This document shows, piece by piece, positions 24,982-32,919 of a stretch of 64,000 bases of DNA. The stretch covers positions 124,001 through 188,000 of the forward strand of contig NZ_PPEG02000008.1 of NCBI RefSeq assembly GCF_002899945.2, read 5' to 3'. Every line of letters starts with the position of its first letter. Positions within the stretch are counted from its first letter, which is position 1. Under the pieces are notes generated by a model that did no database searches, was not told the DNA's origin, and saw only the letters and a program-made list of their open reading frames with translations. The position numbers and the translations under genes are program-made. This DNA comes from Chryseobacterium viscerum. Lineage in GTDB: Bacteria > Bacteroidota > Bacteroidia > Flavobacteriales > Weeksellaceae.

Positions 24982-26199
24982 TTATTTTTTCTTGCTTAAG
25001 CTGATACTGTACATGGTAATCAATACTGTAACCACCAGGAATAAAGCTCCAATCCATGGTGTACTCACCAGTCCCAAAGATGAAGTTACAATCATTCCTC
25101 CGGCATAAGATCCTATCGCAATACCAATATTGAATGCTGCAATATTGATCCCTGAAGCGACATCCTCAGTACCGGGAAGTTCTTTTTCTGCAATCTGCAC
25201 CACCAATAGCTGAAGTCCCGGAACCGAAGCAAATGATAAAGCTCCTAAAAAGAAAAGGGTAACGATACTTAAAACCGGACTGCTTACCGTAAAATAAAAT
25301 GCTAATAAAACCAATCCCTGTGCTGCAAACATCCATAGAAGAGCTTTCAAAGGATTTTTATTGGCTACCTTTCCACCAATCAGATTTCCCAATGCAATGG
25401 CAATTCCATAGATCAACAGGATAAATGTAACGGTAGATTCCTGAAATCCCGTGATTTTCTGTAAGATAGGTGACAGATAAGTAAAAACTACAAACGTTCC
25501 TCCATATCCTGTTGCCGTCATCAAAAAAGCAAAAATAAGACGTTTATTTCCCAGAACTTTAAACTGGCTTTTTAAAGAAGCGGACTTCCCGTTTTTCAGA
25601 TTATTGGGAACCAGTAATAAGCTGGCTGCCAATCCGATGATCCCAAGAATTGAAACGCCAATGAAGGTCGCTCTCCATCCGAAATGCTGCCCGATAAAAG
25701 TACCCAGCGGAACTCCTGTTACAATGGCCAGCGTAAGTCCTGCAAACATAATAGAAATAGCGGTTGCTCTTTTTTCTTCAGGAACCAGTGATGCTGCAAT
25801 GGTAGAACCAATGGAAAAATAGACCCCATGGGCAAAACCTGTTAATATCCTTGCCAAAACAAGTGTTATAAAGCCGGGAGCAATAGATGCCAATCCATTT
25901 CCGATAACAAACAGCAGCATAATGGAAACCAAAAGCATTTTACGCGGAATCTTCCCTGTTAAAGCCGTTAAAATCGGAGCTCCGATTGCTACTCCTATGG
26001 CATAAAGACTCACCAGCAATCCTGCTGAAGGAATCGTGATTCCAAGATCAGAAGCTACTGTTGGAAGCAGTCCTACAATCACAAATTCTGTAGTCCCAAT
26101 CGCGAAGGCACTTATTGTGAGTGCCCATAAAGCTGCAGGAAGACCCTTTTTTATAGTCTGTGATGCAGTATTGGTCTGTATTTCTTTTTGAAAATTCAT
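24982..26199 (-). CDS. MFS transporter, DHA1 family (AraJ/sugar-efflux type)
   Basis: About 405 residues and twelve membrane helices. It opens 'LWALTISAFAIGTTEFVIVGLLPTVASDLGITIPSAGLLVSLYAIGVAIGAP', a highly typical DHA1 (AraJ/YdhP-like) first helix pair, with the loop motif 'LTGKIPRKMLL' and 'GFAHGVYFSIGSTIAASLVPEEKRATAIS'. Members export drugs or sugars. The frame also opens at a TTG at 26226, but the ATG at 26199 (MNFQKEIQ) is the sensible start. It is divergent from a TetR regulator 149 bp away, the usual repressor-exporter arrangement. Confidence 0.9.
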   Translation of the reverse strand: MNFQKEIQTNTASQTIKKGLPAALWALTISAFAIGTTEFVIVGLLPTVASDLGITIPSAGLLVSLYAIGVAIGAPILTALTGKIPRKMLLVSIMLLFVIGNGLASIAPGFITLVLARILTGFAHGVYFSIGSTIAASLVPEEKRATAISIMFAGLTLAIVTGVPLGTFIGQHFGWRATFIGVSILGIIGLAASLLLVPNNLKNGKSASLKSQFKVLGNKRLIFAFLMTATGYGGTFVVFTYLSPILQKITGFQESTVTFILLIYGIAIALGNLIGGKVANKNPLKALLWMFAAQGLVLLAFYFTVSSPVLSIVTLFFLGALSFASVPGLQLLVVQIAEKELPGTEDVASGINIAAFNIGIAIGSYAGGMIVTSSLGLVSTPWIGALFLVVTVLITMYSISLSKKK

Positions 26200-26348
26200 T
26201 GTCTTGTATTTTGTTGATATTGACAAGGCAAATTTCCGACGAATTATTGTATTATAAAAATTATTTAAATTGTATCAATGTATCAGAATAATGATAGTTT
26301 TATTTTTTGTTTAAATTTTGTTCCTTTGTATTATAAACAGCAGTTTTT

Positions 26349-26939
26349 ATGAAGAAATCCGAAGCAACCCGTCTTACTATTCTCCAGAAAGCCTTTGAAT
26401 TAATCTATGAGAAAGGCTTTCAGACAACGAGTATTGACGAGATTATTGCAAAAACTCAGGTCACAAAGGGTGCTTTTTATTATCATTTCAAAACTAAAGA
26501 TGAAATGGGTCTTGCCATTATCACAGAACTTTTGCAAGTTACTTTCAGAAAAACTTTTATTGATACTTTACAAAACGGGCCCAATCCTCTGGAAAACATC
26601 TATCAGGTCTTCTATAATCTTCTCATGGAAAATGATTTTCTAAAGGTTGAATACGGCTGTCCTACTTCTAATTTTGTACAACAGATGGCTCCATGGCATA
26701 TTGCTTTTACAGAAGCGCTGCACAAACTTTCAAAAGAATGGGAAAATGCTTTCACAGAGTGTATTGAAAAAGGCAAAGAAGCTGGATTGATCAAAAAAGA
26801 AGTAAGCGCAAGAGAAGTGAGCGTTTTTGTAATTTCAGGATATTGGGGCGTAAGAAATATGGGTAAACTTGAAAACTCAAAAGAAGTTTATCTTGTTTAT
26901 TTAAAAGGACTTAAGTCTTATTTCAATACTCTTCAATAA
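26349..26939 (+). CDS. TetR/AcrR family transcriptional regulator
   Basis: The N-terminal TetR HTH is explicit: 'TRLTILQKAFELIYEKGFQTTSIDEIIAKTQVTKGAFYYHFKTKDEMGLAII' (residues about 5-57). The rest is a helical ligand domain with 'WHIAFTEALHKLSKEWENAF'. 196 residues is normal. It sits between a divergent MFS exporter and a downstream membrane-protein operon, and a 26-bp palindrome at 26951-26976 just after it overlaps the promoter of that operon. It may repress the exporter, the operon or both. Confidence 0.92.
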   Translation: MKKSEATRLTILQKAFELIYEKGFQTTSIDEIIAKTQVTKGAFYYHFKTKDEMGLAIITELLQVTFRKTFIDTLQNGPNPLENIYQVFYNLLMENDFLKVEYGCPTSNFVQQMAPWHIAFTEALHKLSKEWENAFTECIEKGKEAGLIKKEVSAREVSVFVISGYWGVRNMGKLENSKEVYLVYLKGLKSYFNTLQ

Positions 26940-26950
26940 TTTTTTTGATT

Positions 26951-26976
26951 AAAAACATACTAATTAGTATGTTTTT
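26951..26976. promoter_or_regulatory. 26-bp perfect palindrome, probable TetR operator
   Basis: The centre is ACATACTAATTAGTATGT, extended by four further A:T pairs on each side. It ends 4 bp before the TACCTTTG -7 box at 26981-26988 and covers the -33 region, so a bound dimer would block transcription of the next operon. The A and T flanks could also make it a weak terminator for the TetR gene. Confidence 0.65.
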
Positions 26977-26980
26977 GTTA

Positions 26981-26988
26981 TACCTTTG
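26981..26988 (+). promoter_or_regulatory. -7 box of the membrane-protein/rhodanese operon
   Basis: TACCTTTG fits TAnnTTTG, 21 bp before the ATG at 27010, directly behind the palindrome. Confidence 0.6.
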
Positions 26989-27009
26989 CTTCATTCGAAA
27001 AAACAACCG

Positions 27010-27468
27010 ATGTATCAGACTCTTACTTTTTTGCACTCCCTGACCCGCTGGCTGGTTTTATTAAGCTTACTCTATTCAATTTTCCGTTCTTTTAAAGGAT
27101 GTTTTTCAGGCAGAAAATTCACCAAAACGGATGATTCAGTACGGCATTGGACCGCTACGATAGCGCATATTCAATTGATCATAGGAATGATATTTTATTT
27201 TAAAAGCCCGGTTATTCAATACTTCTGGAAGAATCTGAACGAAGCCAAAGAATCTTTTGAACATCTGTTTTTCGGATTAATCCATATTTCATTGATGATA
27301 ACGGCTATTATTATCATCACGATCGGCTCTGCTTTAGCCAAACGAAAGGATTCAGATAAAGAAAAATTTAAAACGATGGGAATCTGGTTCTCCATTGCAC
27401 TGATCATTATTTTCATTGCGATTCCGTGGCCTTTTTCTCCTTTTGCAAACAGACCTTATTTCAGATAA
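27010..27468 (+). CDS. four-helix integral membrane protein of unknown function
   Basis: About 152 residues with four predicted membrane segments: 'LTRWLVLLSLLYSIF', 'IAHIQLIIGMIFYF', 'LFFGLIHISLMITAIIIITIGSALA' and 'WFSIALIIIFIAIPWPF'. Histidines sit at or in helices (LHSLTRW, HWTATIAHIQ, EHLFFGLIH), which might bind heme, but this is only a suggestion. I do not recognise a named family. A TTG at 26986 keeps the frame open, but lies inside the promoter box, so the ATG at 27010 is the start. First gene of an operon with a DUF3817 protein and a rhodanese. Confidence 0.75.
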   Translation: MYQTLTFLHSLTRWLVLLSLLYSIFRSFKGCFSGRKFTKTDDSVRHWTATIAHIQLIIGMIFYFKSPVIQYFWKNLNEAKESFEHLFFGLIHISLMITAIIIITIGSALAKRKDSDKEKFKTMGIWFSIALIIIFIAIPWPFSPFANRPYFR

Positions 27469-27470
27469 TT

Positions 27471-27773
27471 ATGATGGATTTATTTAAAACAAAGATCGGC
27501 CGGCTGAGGATTCTGGCTATTTTAGAAGGCATTTCACTGTTGAGCCTAATATGCATTGCTGTTCCCATGAAGTATGGGATGGGAAATCCTTTATTTGTAA
27601 GAATATTGGGTCCCGTTCACGGAACATTATTTCTTCTTTTCCTATTCAATACGCTGAGCGTGGGTGTAGAGCAAAACTGGAAGTTCAAAGAAGTGACATG
27701 GAAAGTGATCTTAGCCTGTTTTATTCCGTTCGGAACATTTTATATTGATAAAAAAATACTAAGCAAGCTATGA
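27471..27773 (+). CDS. DUF3817 family membrane protein
   Basis: About 100 residues with three hydrophobic helices and the family hallmark 'LEGISLLSLICIAVPMKYGMGNPLFVRILGPVHGTLFLLFLF' followed by 'IPFGTFYIDKKIL'. DUF3817 proteins are small inner-membrane proteins without assigned function. The ATG at 27471, 2 bp after the previous stop, is preferred over an upstream in-frame ATG at 27426 that would overlap that gene. The stop overlaps the rhodanese ATG by 4 bp. Confidence 0.85.
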   Translation: MMDLFKTKIGRLRILAILEGISLLSLICIAVPMKYGMGNPLFVRILGPVHGTLFLLFLFNTLSVGVEQNWKFKEVTWKVILACFIPFGTFYIDKKILSKL

Positions 27774-28126
27774 AGAGTTTCCTCATATTCTGCGGTATAG
27801 CGCTTATCTTGTATATTTCCTATAAAATTTACCGTTTCCAAACCCTAGATAACGGATTACCTGCCTTAATGAAAAAAGCAGCCGTTATTCTTGATGTAAG
27901 AACGGAAAAAGAGTTTGAAACAGGACATATTGAAGGTTCCATAAATATTTCGTTGGGAACCATCAGAGAGCGATACAGAGAACTTGATCCTGAAAAAACA
28001 TACATCACCGTATGTTCTCATGGACTAAGAAGTGTAAAAGCTGAAAATATTTTAAAAGAAAGGGGCTTCAAACACATCTATAATGGCGGTGCCTGGAGCG
28101 ATCTGCAGAAAACCATTAACCAATAA
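27770..28126 (+). CDS. membrane-anchored rhodanese-like protein
   Basis: 118 residues: an N-terminal hydrophobic helix (SFLIFCGIALILYISYKIY) that probably anchors it, then a single rhodanese domain with 'VILDVRTEKEFETGHIEGSINISLG' and the active loop 'VCSHGLRS' with Cys82. Such proteins move sulphane sulphur or act in redox signalling. Translationally coupled to the DUF3817 gene (ATGA). Confidence 0.9.
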   Translation: MKSFLIFCGIALILYISYKIYRFQTLDNGLPALMKKAAVILDVRTEKEFETGHIEGSINISLGTIRERYRELDPEKTYITVCSHGLRSVKAENILKERGFKHIYNGGAWSDLQKTINQ

Positions 28127-28129
28127 ATG

Positions 28130-28163
28130 AATCTCTCCTATAGATTATACTACAGGAGAGATT
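28130..28163. terminator. bidirectional hairpin between rhodanese and nitrilase genes
   Basis: 10-bp perfect stem 28130-28139 with 28154-28163, extended by three pairs after one mismatch, between convergent genes. The plus side continues GTATTTT. Confidence 0.6.
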
Positions 28164-28168
28164 GTATT

Positions 28169-29122
28169 TTAAACTGTTTTATCGTCAAGCCAGACCACTT
28201 TCTGCTCAGACGAATGTTCCTGCCCTATTATAGCTCCATACAATTCCGGCCTGCGGGCTTTAATATACCTATACCCTCCTGCCTGGGTAAGCTTTTCAGG
28301 AGTAATCACAGCAGATTCGAAACTGTCGTCGAAGGAACGGCATTCGGCAATGACATCACCGAAAGGATCAATAATCATGGAACATCCGTTTTTCAATTGG
28401 TCATCATCCATACCAATCGGGTTTGAAAAAACAATATAAGCTCCATTATCATAGGCTCTTGATGGTAGCCACTTCATCAGCCAGTCTCTTCCCTTCATCC
28501 CATTAAATTCCAACCGTAAAGAGGTTGGATCTGCTTCTCTGTTTTCCCAAAGTTGAGGATCTACAAAACCGGCTCCCGGCCTTGTAGAAGGCGTACACAT
28601 GGTAACGTGAGGCATGAAAATAATTTCAGCACCAAGAAGTCTGGTAGCCCTCACATTTTCAATAATATTGTTATCATAGCAGATGAGAATACCACATTTC
28701 CAGCCCAAAATATCAAACACGCAATACTCATTACCGGGGGTAAGATGGGGATTGATAAAAGGATGCAATTTTCTATATTTTGCCTTCAACCCTGTTTTAT
28801 CAACACATACATAGGCTTTGAATAGGTTATTATGTTCATCTTTTTCAAACAATCCGGCTAATATGACGATATCATAGCGAGCAGCAATCTCTTGTAGTTT
28901 TTGAATACTTTCTCCTTCCGGAATACGCTCTGCAACATCAAGCAGCTGTTCTTTAGAAAGTTTTCGGGCGAAAGTATAGCCTGTAATAGAGCATTCGTGG
29001 AAAACAATTACATCAGACCCTTCAGAAGCAGCTTTGCCAGCCAGCTTTTCTATGACAGAGAGGTTATAGGCTTTGTCTCCACTTTTATTTTCAAATTGTG
29101 CGGTTGAAATTTTAATATTCAT
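28169..29122 (-). CDS. carbon-nitrogen hydrolase (nitrilase superfamily)
   Basis: The Glu-Lys-Cys triad of the superfamily is visible: 'VFHECSITGY' (Glu43), 'YRKLHPF' (Lys118) and 'CGILICYDNN' (Cys148). At 317 residues it has the size of amidase/carbamoylase-type members. It hydrolyses a C-N bond of an unidentified amide, nitrile or carbamoyl compound in the cytoplasm. A TAGTTTTG -7 box (complement of 29136-29143) lies 14 bp before the ATG, so the leader is very short. An AraC gene follows upstream on the same strand. Confidence 0.87.
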   Translation of the reverse strand: MNIKISTAQFENKSGDKAYNLSVIEKLAGKAASEGSDVIVFHECSITGYTFARKLSKEQLLDVAERIPEGESIQKLQEIAARYDIVILAGLFEKDEHNNLFKAYVCVDKTGLKAKYRKLHPFINPHLTPGNEYCVFDILGWKCGILICYDNNIIENVRATRLLGAEIIFMPHVTMCTPSTRPGAGFVDPQLWENREADPTSLRLEFNGMKGRDWLMKWLPSRAYDNGAYIVFSNPIGMDDDQLKNGCSMIIDPFGDVIAECRSFDDSFESAVITPEKLTQAGGYRYIKARRPELYGAIIGQEHSSEQKVVWLDDKTV

Positions 29123-29135
29123 TGATTTTTTTTGA

Positions 29136-29143
29136 CAAAACTA
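29136..29143 (-). promoter_or_regulatory. -7 box of the nitrilase gene
   Basis: Minus-strand TAGTTTTG fits TAnnTTTG; the predicted transcript start is only a few bases before the ATG. Confidence 0.5.
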
Positions 29144-29188
29144 GATCAGATCATCATCAAAAAATTGTATAAAACCGACATGAATAGT

Positions 29189-29986
29189 TTACAACTCGAT
29201 GAAATTAACAGCCATTTTATTTTCTGTCTTCAGATATTGTTTGGGAGTAAGTCCGATATTATTTTTAAATTCCCTGATAAGGTGTGACTGGTCAGAATAG
29301 CCTGCTTCATAAGAAAGCATCGCCATATTTTTATGATCAACACCTTTATTAATAAGGCTTAAAAAGTAATGAAGGCGTATAATATTTCCATATTTTTTAG
29401 GGGTCACTCCCATATGATATTCAAACTTCCTTTCCAGGTGGCGTTCTGAATATCCTGTAAATTTTTCTAAGTCTTTGGATGATACAATACCTTTATTCTG
29501 AAGAATATATTTTTGAGTAGCCATCATAATCTGATGATCAATGCTTATTCTTTCTGATAAAAATTCGGTGAAAAAAGCATTCAGATGATTAATAATATTT
29601 GAAGGATCAACTTTATTAAAAAGCTTTTCCTGAAAGACTTCGAATCTGTTTTTTAATACATCTTCCACAGAAACAATCTGATTTTGGATCTCTTTTGCTG
29701 ATGTTTTTAAAAGGATATTCAGAAAATAAGGTTGAAATACAACAGCAATCAAGGAAAATCTGCCTTTTGAAGAAAAATCTTTATATCCGTTTAATGCTCC
29801 GTAAAAAAAAGAAAGCGGCATCCGATCCTCAGAAATACCAGAATACAGTTTCATATCTCCGGATAGAATAAGTCCGGAACTTCCATCAGTAAAAAGTCTT
29901 AAACTCCTCATACTCTCCCCGGAATTTTCCAGAAAGATATAATGCCTTATAAAAGGAGCCAGATGTTTAGGAGGTGAAATCTGCAT
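29189..29986 (-). CDS. AraC family transcriptional regulator
   Basis: 265 residues: an N-terminal ligand region ('HLAPFIRHYIFLENSGESMRSLRLFTDGSSGLIL', of the type seen in DUF6597-AraC proteins) and the double HTH 'LEKFTGYSERHLERKFEYHMGVTPKKYGNIIRLHYFL' plus 'LSYEAGYSDQSHLIREFKNNIGLTPKQYL'. It lies 66 bp upstream of the nitrilase gene on the same strand and may control it. Ligand unknown. Confidence 0.9.
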   Translation of the reverse strand: MQISPPKHLAPFIRHYIFLENSGESMRSLRLFTDGSSGLILSGDMKLYSGISEDRMPLSFFYGALNGYKDFSSKGRFSLIAVVFQPYFLNILLKTSAKEIQNQIVSVEDVLKNRFEVFQEKLFNKVDPSNIINHLNAFFTEFLSERISIDHQIMMATQKYILQNKGIVSSKDLEKFTGYSERHLERKFEYHMGVTPKKYGNIIRLHYFLSLINKGVDHKNMAMLSYEAGYSDQSHLIREFKNNIGLTPKQYLKTENKMAVNFIEL

Positions 29987-30065
29987 TCATCAAATTTACG
30001 TAAAACTTATTTCTAGAAAAGAATAACATCTCAATTTATGACATGCAAAAACATATATTTAAATT

Positions 30066-30191
30066 CTCTTGTAGATTTTGCAAATTAAGCAGATCTATAC
30101 ACAATTATCTGCGCAATCTGTGTGATCTGCGAAAGATAAAATTCTTGCACTTTATATAACATAGAAAACATCCTACGTCTTTGCGATTTCC
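30066..30191. repeat. MITE-like intergenic element, copy 2
   Basis: This sequence fills most of the 347-bp gene-free gap 29987-30333. It starts near 'TAGATTTTGCAAATTAAGC' and ends CCTACGTCTTTGCGATTTCC (30172-30191), which is the inverse of the left end of copy 1 (13047-13066). Its first ~80 bp align at roughly 80% with 30864-30944. Confidence 0.6.
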
Positions 30192-30333
30192 AAAAAAATA
30201 AAACAAATCCATTTCAGGTACCACATTTTATTCCCTTTTGGTCGGGTATTTGAATGTTTTAATGAATAATATTCATCAAATCCTGTTGAATAAATTCATT
30301 TAAGCATTAACCAATCACTTAAAATAGTATATT

Positions 30334-30840
30334 ATGTCAACACAAAATCTTACCCATCTCGAAGCGATCAAAAAAATCAAGGAATTGTCAGAAAAAGCCC
30401 GAATATGTATGTTCTGTACAGAATTGGAAACTGTTCCTGTGAATTCAAGACCCATGACTCTGCAGGAAACGGATGACAGCGGAAATCTCTGGTTTATCAG
30501 CAGTGGAAACAGCAACAAGAATTTTGAAATAAAAGAAGACCGACAAGTACAGCTGTTTTTTATGAATAACAGTGATTCCCAATATCTTTCAGTGTACGGA
30601 AAAGCTTCTGTTTATAAAGACAAAGCCACCATAGAAGAAAAATGGTCTCCTCTCGCTAAGGCCTGGTTTGACGGAAAAGATGATCCTAATGTTACCATTA
30701 TCCGTGTAGAACCCAAGGAAACTTATTATTGGGACACTAAAGCAGGAAAACTGGTGAGTCTGTTTAGCTTCGTTGCATCAGCAATAACAGGCCATAAAAC
30801 CAATAACTCTGACGGTGTGGAAGGAAATGCTATAATTTAA
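30334..30840 (+). CDS. pyridoxamine 5'-phosphate oxidase-like / general stress protein 26 family
   Basis: 168 residues forming a split-barrel flavin-binding fold: 'EKARICMFCTELETVPVNSRPMTLQETDDSGNLWFISS', 'QVQLFFMNNSDSQYLSVYGKASVYKDK' and 'VEPKETYYWDTKAGKLVSL'. This is the stress-protein-26 branch, which binds FMN or related cofactors; true PNPOx activity is unlikely. Monocistronic, flanked by two copies of the intergenic repeat. Confidence 0.88.
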   Translation: MSTQNLTHLEAIKKIKELSEKARICMFCTELETVPVNSRPMTLQETDDSGNLWFISSGNSNKNFEIKEDRQVQLFFMNNSDSQYLSVYGKASVYKDKATIEEKWSPLAKAWFDGKDDPNVTIIRVEPKETYYWDTKAGKLVSLFSFVASAITGHKTNNSDGVEGNAII

Positions 30841-30861
30841 AAGGTTCAAAATAAACAATAA

Positions 30862-31026
30862 ATTCTCTCGCAGATTTTGCAAACTAAGCAGATCTATACA
30901 CAATCATCAGCGTTATCTGTATAATCTTCGAAAGATAAAAATAGCCAGCATTTAATTTTATCAAAGATAAAATCCTCGCGCCCTACAACACAAAGTAGAT
31001 ATTATATTTGCGCCGTGGCGTTTTCC
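30862..31026. repeat. MITE-like intergenic element, copy 3
   Basis: It begins TTCTCTCGCAGATTTTGC, shares the 'AAGCAGATCTATACACAAT' block with copy 2, contains TTTTATCAAAGATAAAAT followed by CCTCGCG as in copy 1, and ends GTGGCGTTTTCC (31015-31026). Gene-free. Confidence 0.6.
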
Positions 31027-31033
31027 AACAATA

Positions 31034-31063
31034 AAAAACGGCTCAAGAAATTGAGCCGTTTTT
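31034..31063 (-). terminator. terminator of the DapA-like/thioredoxin operon
   Basis: Perfect 13-bp stem 31034-31046 with 31051-31063 around a GAAA tetraloop, flanked by A and T runs; 16 bp past the thioredoxin stop. It would also work on the plus strand. Confidence 0.85.
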
Positions 31064-31078
31064 ACAAGATTAAAAATA

Positions 31079-31312
31079 CTATTTTTTCACATCTTCCATA
31101 GATGCTCCAAAATTAATATGAAGAACATTCCCGTTAGGAGTTACTAAAGCAGGCACAGATTGTACACCCGCTTTTTCAGCGTCTTCAATTTTGTTTCTAT
31201 CATTTCCCAAATGAATGATTTCAACATTTTCAGGACCTACAAGGTTGATAATATCGTGTTCTGCACTGATGCACACAGGACATCCTGCATGATAAAAAAT
31301 GGATTTTTTCAT
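31079..31312 (-). CDS. small thioredoxin/glutaredoxin-like protein
   Basis: 77 residues with a CxxC centre near the start, 'IFYHAGCPVCISAEH' (CPVC), a short strand-helix-strand and the cis-proline strand 'VQSVPALVTPNG'. That is a minimal thioredoxin fold of glutaredoxin size. The gene follows the DapA-like gene after 9 bp and is clearly co-transcribed. Probably a cytoplasmic dithiol oxidoreductase; its partner is unknown. Confidence 0.85.
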   Translation of the reverse strand: MKKSIFYHAGCPVCISAEHDIINLVGPENVEIIHLGNDRNKIEDAEKAGVQSVPALVTPNGNVLHINFGASMEDVKK

Positions 31313-31321
31313 AAGATTGTA

Positions 31322-32206
31322 TTAATGAGTAAGGGTTTTAATAATATTTTTTAATTCTTCGTTTTCTTTTTCGTGAAGAGGTTTTAAGGGACTTCTCAGA
31401 TTTCCGCCATCTTCACCCAGAATAGTAAGACCTGCCTTTACAGCTCTCGGCAATCCTTTATTGACAATGAATTTTAAGAGGTCAAACTGCTGGTAGAAAA
31501 TAGCTTTTGCTTTTTCAAGGTTTCCTTCCTCTACCGCATTATACAGGTTGATATTGAGTTCAGGAATAAGATTCGGGGCTGCTGTACACCACCCTCTCGC
31601 TCCGGCAGAAAATGCCGCCAATGCCAAAGGATTTGAACCATTATAGAACGCTACTTCTTCTCCCAATTGTCTTCTCAGAGAATGCATTCTCTGTATATCT
31701 CCGGTACTTTCCTTGATCATGGTTACATTAGGAATCTCAAGAAGTCTTTTCAACAGAGCGGGCGACATATCTACTCCACTTGTCGCAGGATTGTTATATG
31801 CCATAATGGGAATGGAAATTTTACGGGCCACCGCATCATAATGCGTTACAATCTCATCATCAGTAAGCTTCCAGTAGCTCATCGGAATAATCATAACCGC
31901 ATCCGCCCCTGCTTTCTCTGCAAACTGAGCATGGTGGATTGTTTTCTCCGTTGTAAGATTGGAAACCCCTACAAGAGTCGGAATTCTTCCATTTACCTGC
32001 TGTAAAGTGGCTTCTGTCACTTCTTCTTTTTCTTCATCAGATAAGTAAGGCATTACTCCCGTACTTCCCAATGGAGCAATCCCATGACTTCCGGAAGTGA
32101 TCAGCCTTTCTACAAGATGTTTGAAAAGGGTAATATTTACTTTTTCATTTTCATCAAAAGGTGTTATGGGATAGGCAATAATCCCTTTGAATGGCACATT
32201 TTTCAT
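31322..32206 (-). CDS. DapA-like (dihydrodipicolinate synthase / N-acetylneuraminate lyase family) aldolase
   Basis: 294 residues of TIM-barrel type: 'GIIAYPITPFDENEKVN', 'GIAPLGSTGVMPYLSDEEK' (the GSTG motif), 'IMAYNNPATSGV' with Tyr137, and 'VTMIKESTGD' with Schiff-base Lys165. The partner of the small thioredoxin rather than of lysine-pathway genes suggests a catabolic aldolase rather than the housekeeping DapA, which cannot be excluded. A cupin gene and a MocR regulator lie just upstream. Confidence 0.85.
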   Translation of the reverse strand: MKNVPFKGIIAYPITPFDENEKVNITLFKHLVERLITSGSHGIAPLGSTGVMPYLSDEEKEEVTEATLQQVNGRIPTLVGVSNLTTEKTIHHAQFAEKAGADAVMIIPMSYWKLTDDEIVTHYDAVARKISIPIMAYNNPATSGVDMSPALLKRLLEIPNVTMIKESTGDIQRMHSLRRQLGEEVAFYNGSNPLALAAFSAGARGWCTAAPNLIPELNINLYNAVEEGNLEKAKAIFYQQFDLLKFIVNKGLPRAVKAGLTILGEDGGNLRSPLKPLHEKENEELKNIIKTLTH

Positions 32207-32362
32207 GTTTTGTGAGTTTAAAAATTTAAAATAATTTTTAGCAAAAGGTGTAAACCATTAAGAGAGATTAAATTGTTAAGACTGTTAAGTAATGGTTTCA
32301 CATTGAAAAAAAATCATATCCATATCAGTAAAACGATCCCTTAATGGTTTACCTCTCAAATA

Positions 32363-32818
32363 TTAAAGGTCTCTGCCTTCCTCTTCTCTCAAAGCAACCC
32401 CTAAGTTTTGCAGTTGAGGAGCATTTTCGCAGGCAATATATTTGGCAGATTCCGTATCACTTAGGTTCTGGTGCTTATGCCATGCCCATGAAGGAATATA
32501 TACGGCATCTCCGGCTTCCCAATGTACCTTTTCACCTTCTACTTCTGTCCATCCTTTTCCTTCAATGACAAACAATACGGTTTCATAAGTATGACGGTGC
32601 TTATTGGTCTGCTGCCCAGGAAGTAGTCCACCGATTGTCATGCTGACATTTTTACTCGGAAGATCTACAAAGAAAACCGGGTGCTTTCTTTCTGTTGAAA
32701 ACTGATTGTGCTCTCCTGCATTCTCTACATTTTTATGAAGTAAATGGCTTGGCTTTACATACTTTGGTCTTGCAAAAGTTTCGTGAAAATCTTTAGAACT
32801 GAATTCTTTCTTGTCCAT
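32363..32818 (-). CDS. cupin-domain protein
   Basis: The metal-binding cupin motifs are present: 'GLLPGQQTNKHRHTYETVLFVIEGKGWTEVEGEKVHW' (G-x5-HxH-x3-E-x6-G) and 'GDAVYIPSWAWHKHQN' (G-x5-PxG-like-x2-H). About 151 residues with one cupin barrel. The frame is open from a TTG at 32860, but the ATG at 32818 (MDKKEFSS) is the natural start. It precedes the DapA-like gene by 156 bp on the same strand and is divergent from a MocR regulator. Likely a small dioxygenase or isomerase; substrate unknown. Confidence 0.86.
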   Translation of the reverse strand: MDKKEFSSKDFHETFARPKYVKPSHLLHKNVENAGEHNQFSTERKHPVFFVDLPSKNVSMTIGGLLPGQQTNKHRHTYETVLFVIEGKGWTEVEGEKVHWEAGDAVYIPSWAWHKHQNLSDTESAKYIACENAPQLQNLGVALREEEGRDL

Positions 32819-32874
32819 GATTTTAAAATTATTATGGTTTTGTGCTTTATTGCATGACAAAATTATTCTATATT

Positions 32875-32918
32875 TGGACTATTAAAATGATTCAGTTTTT
32901 ATATAAATAGATAGTCCA
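32875..32918. promoter_or_regulatory. inverted repeat between the cupin and MocR genes
   Basis: TGGACTAT (32875-32882) and ATAGTCCA (32911-32918) are perfect inverted copies 28 bp apart, the second ending 1 bp before the MocR ATG. MocR proteins bind paired sites in such divergent gaps, so this is a candidate operator. Confidence 0.5.
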
Positions 32919-32919
32919 G

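Noticed and set aside
24690..24999. Two overlapping short frames, 62 and 89 codons, on opposite strands
   Set aside because: They occur in AT-rich intergenic DNA, show no family features and one runs into the end of the MFS gene.
26200..26226. TTG start for the MFS gene, adding nine residues
   Set aside because: The ATG at 26199 is in frame and gives a normal N-terminus; the TTG has no supporting site. Similar reasoning rejects TTGs at 26986, 32860, 40258 and 46152, of which the ones at 26986 and 46152 lie inside promoter boxes.
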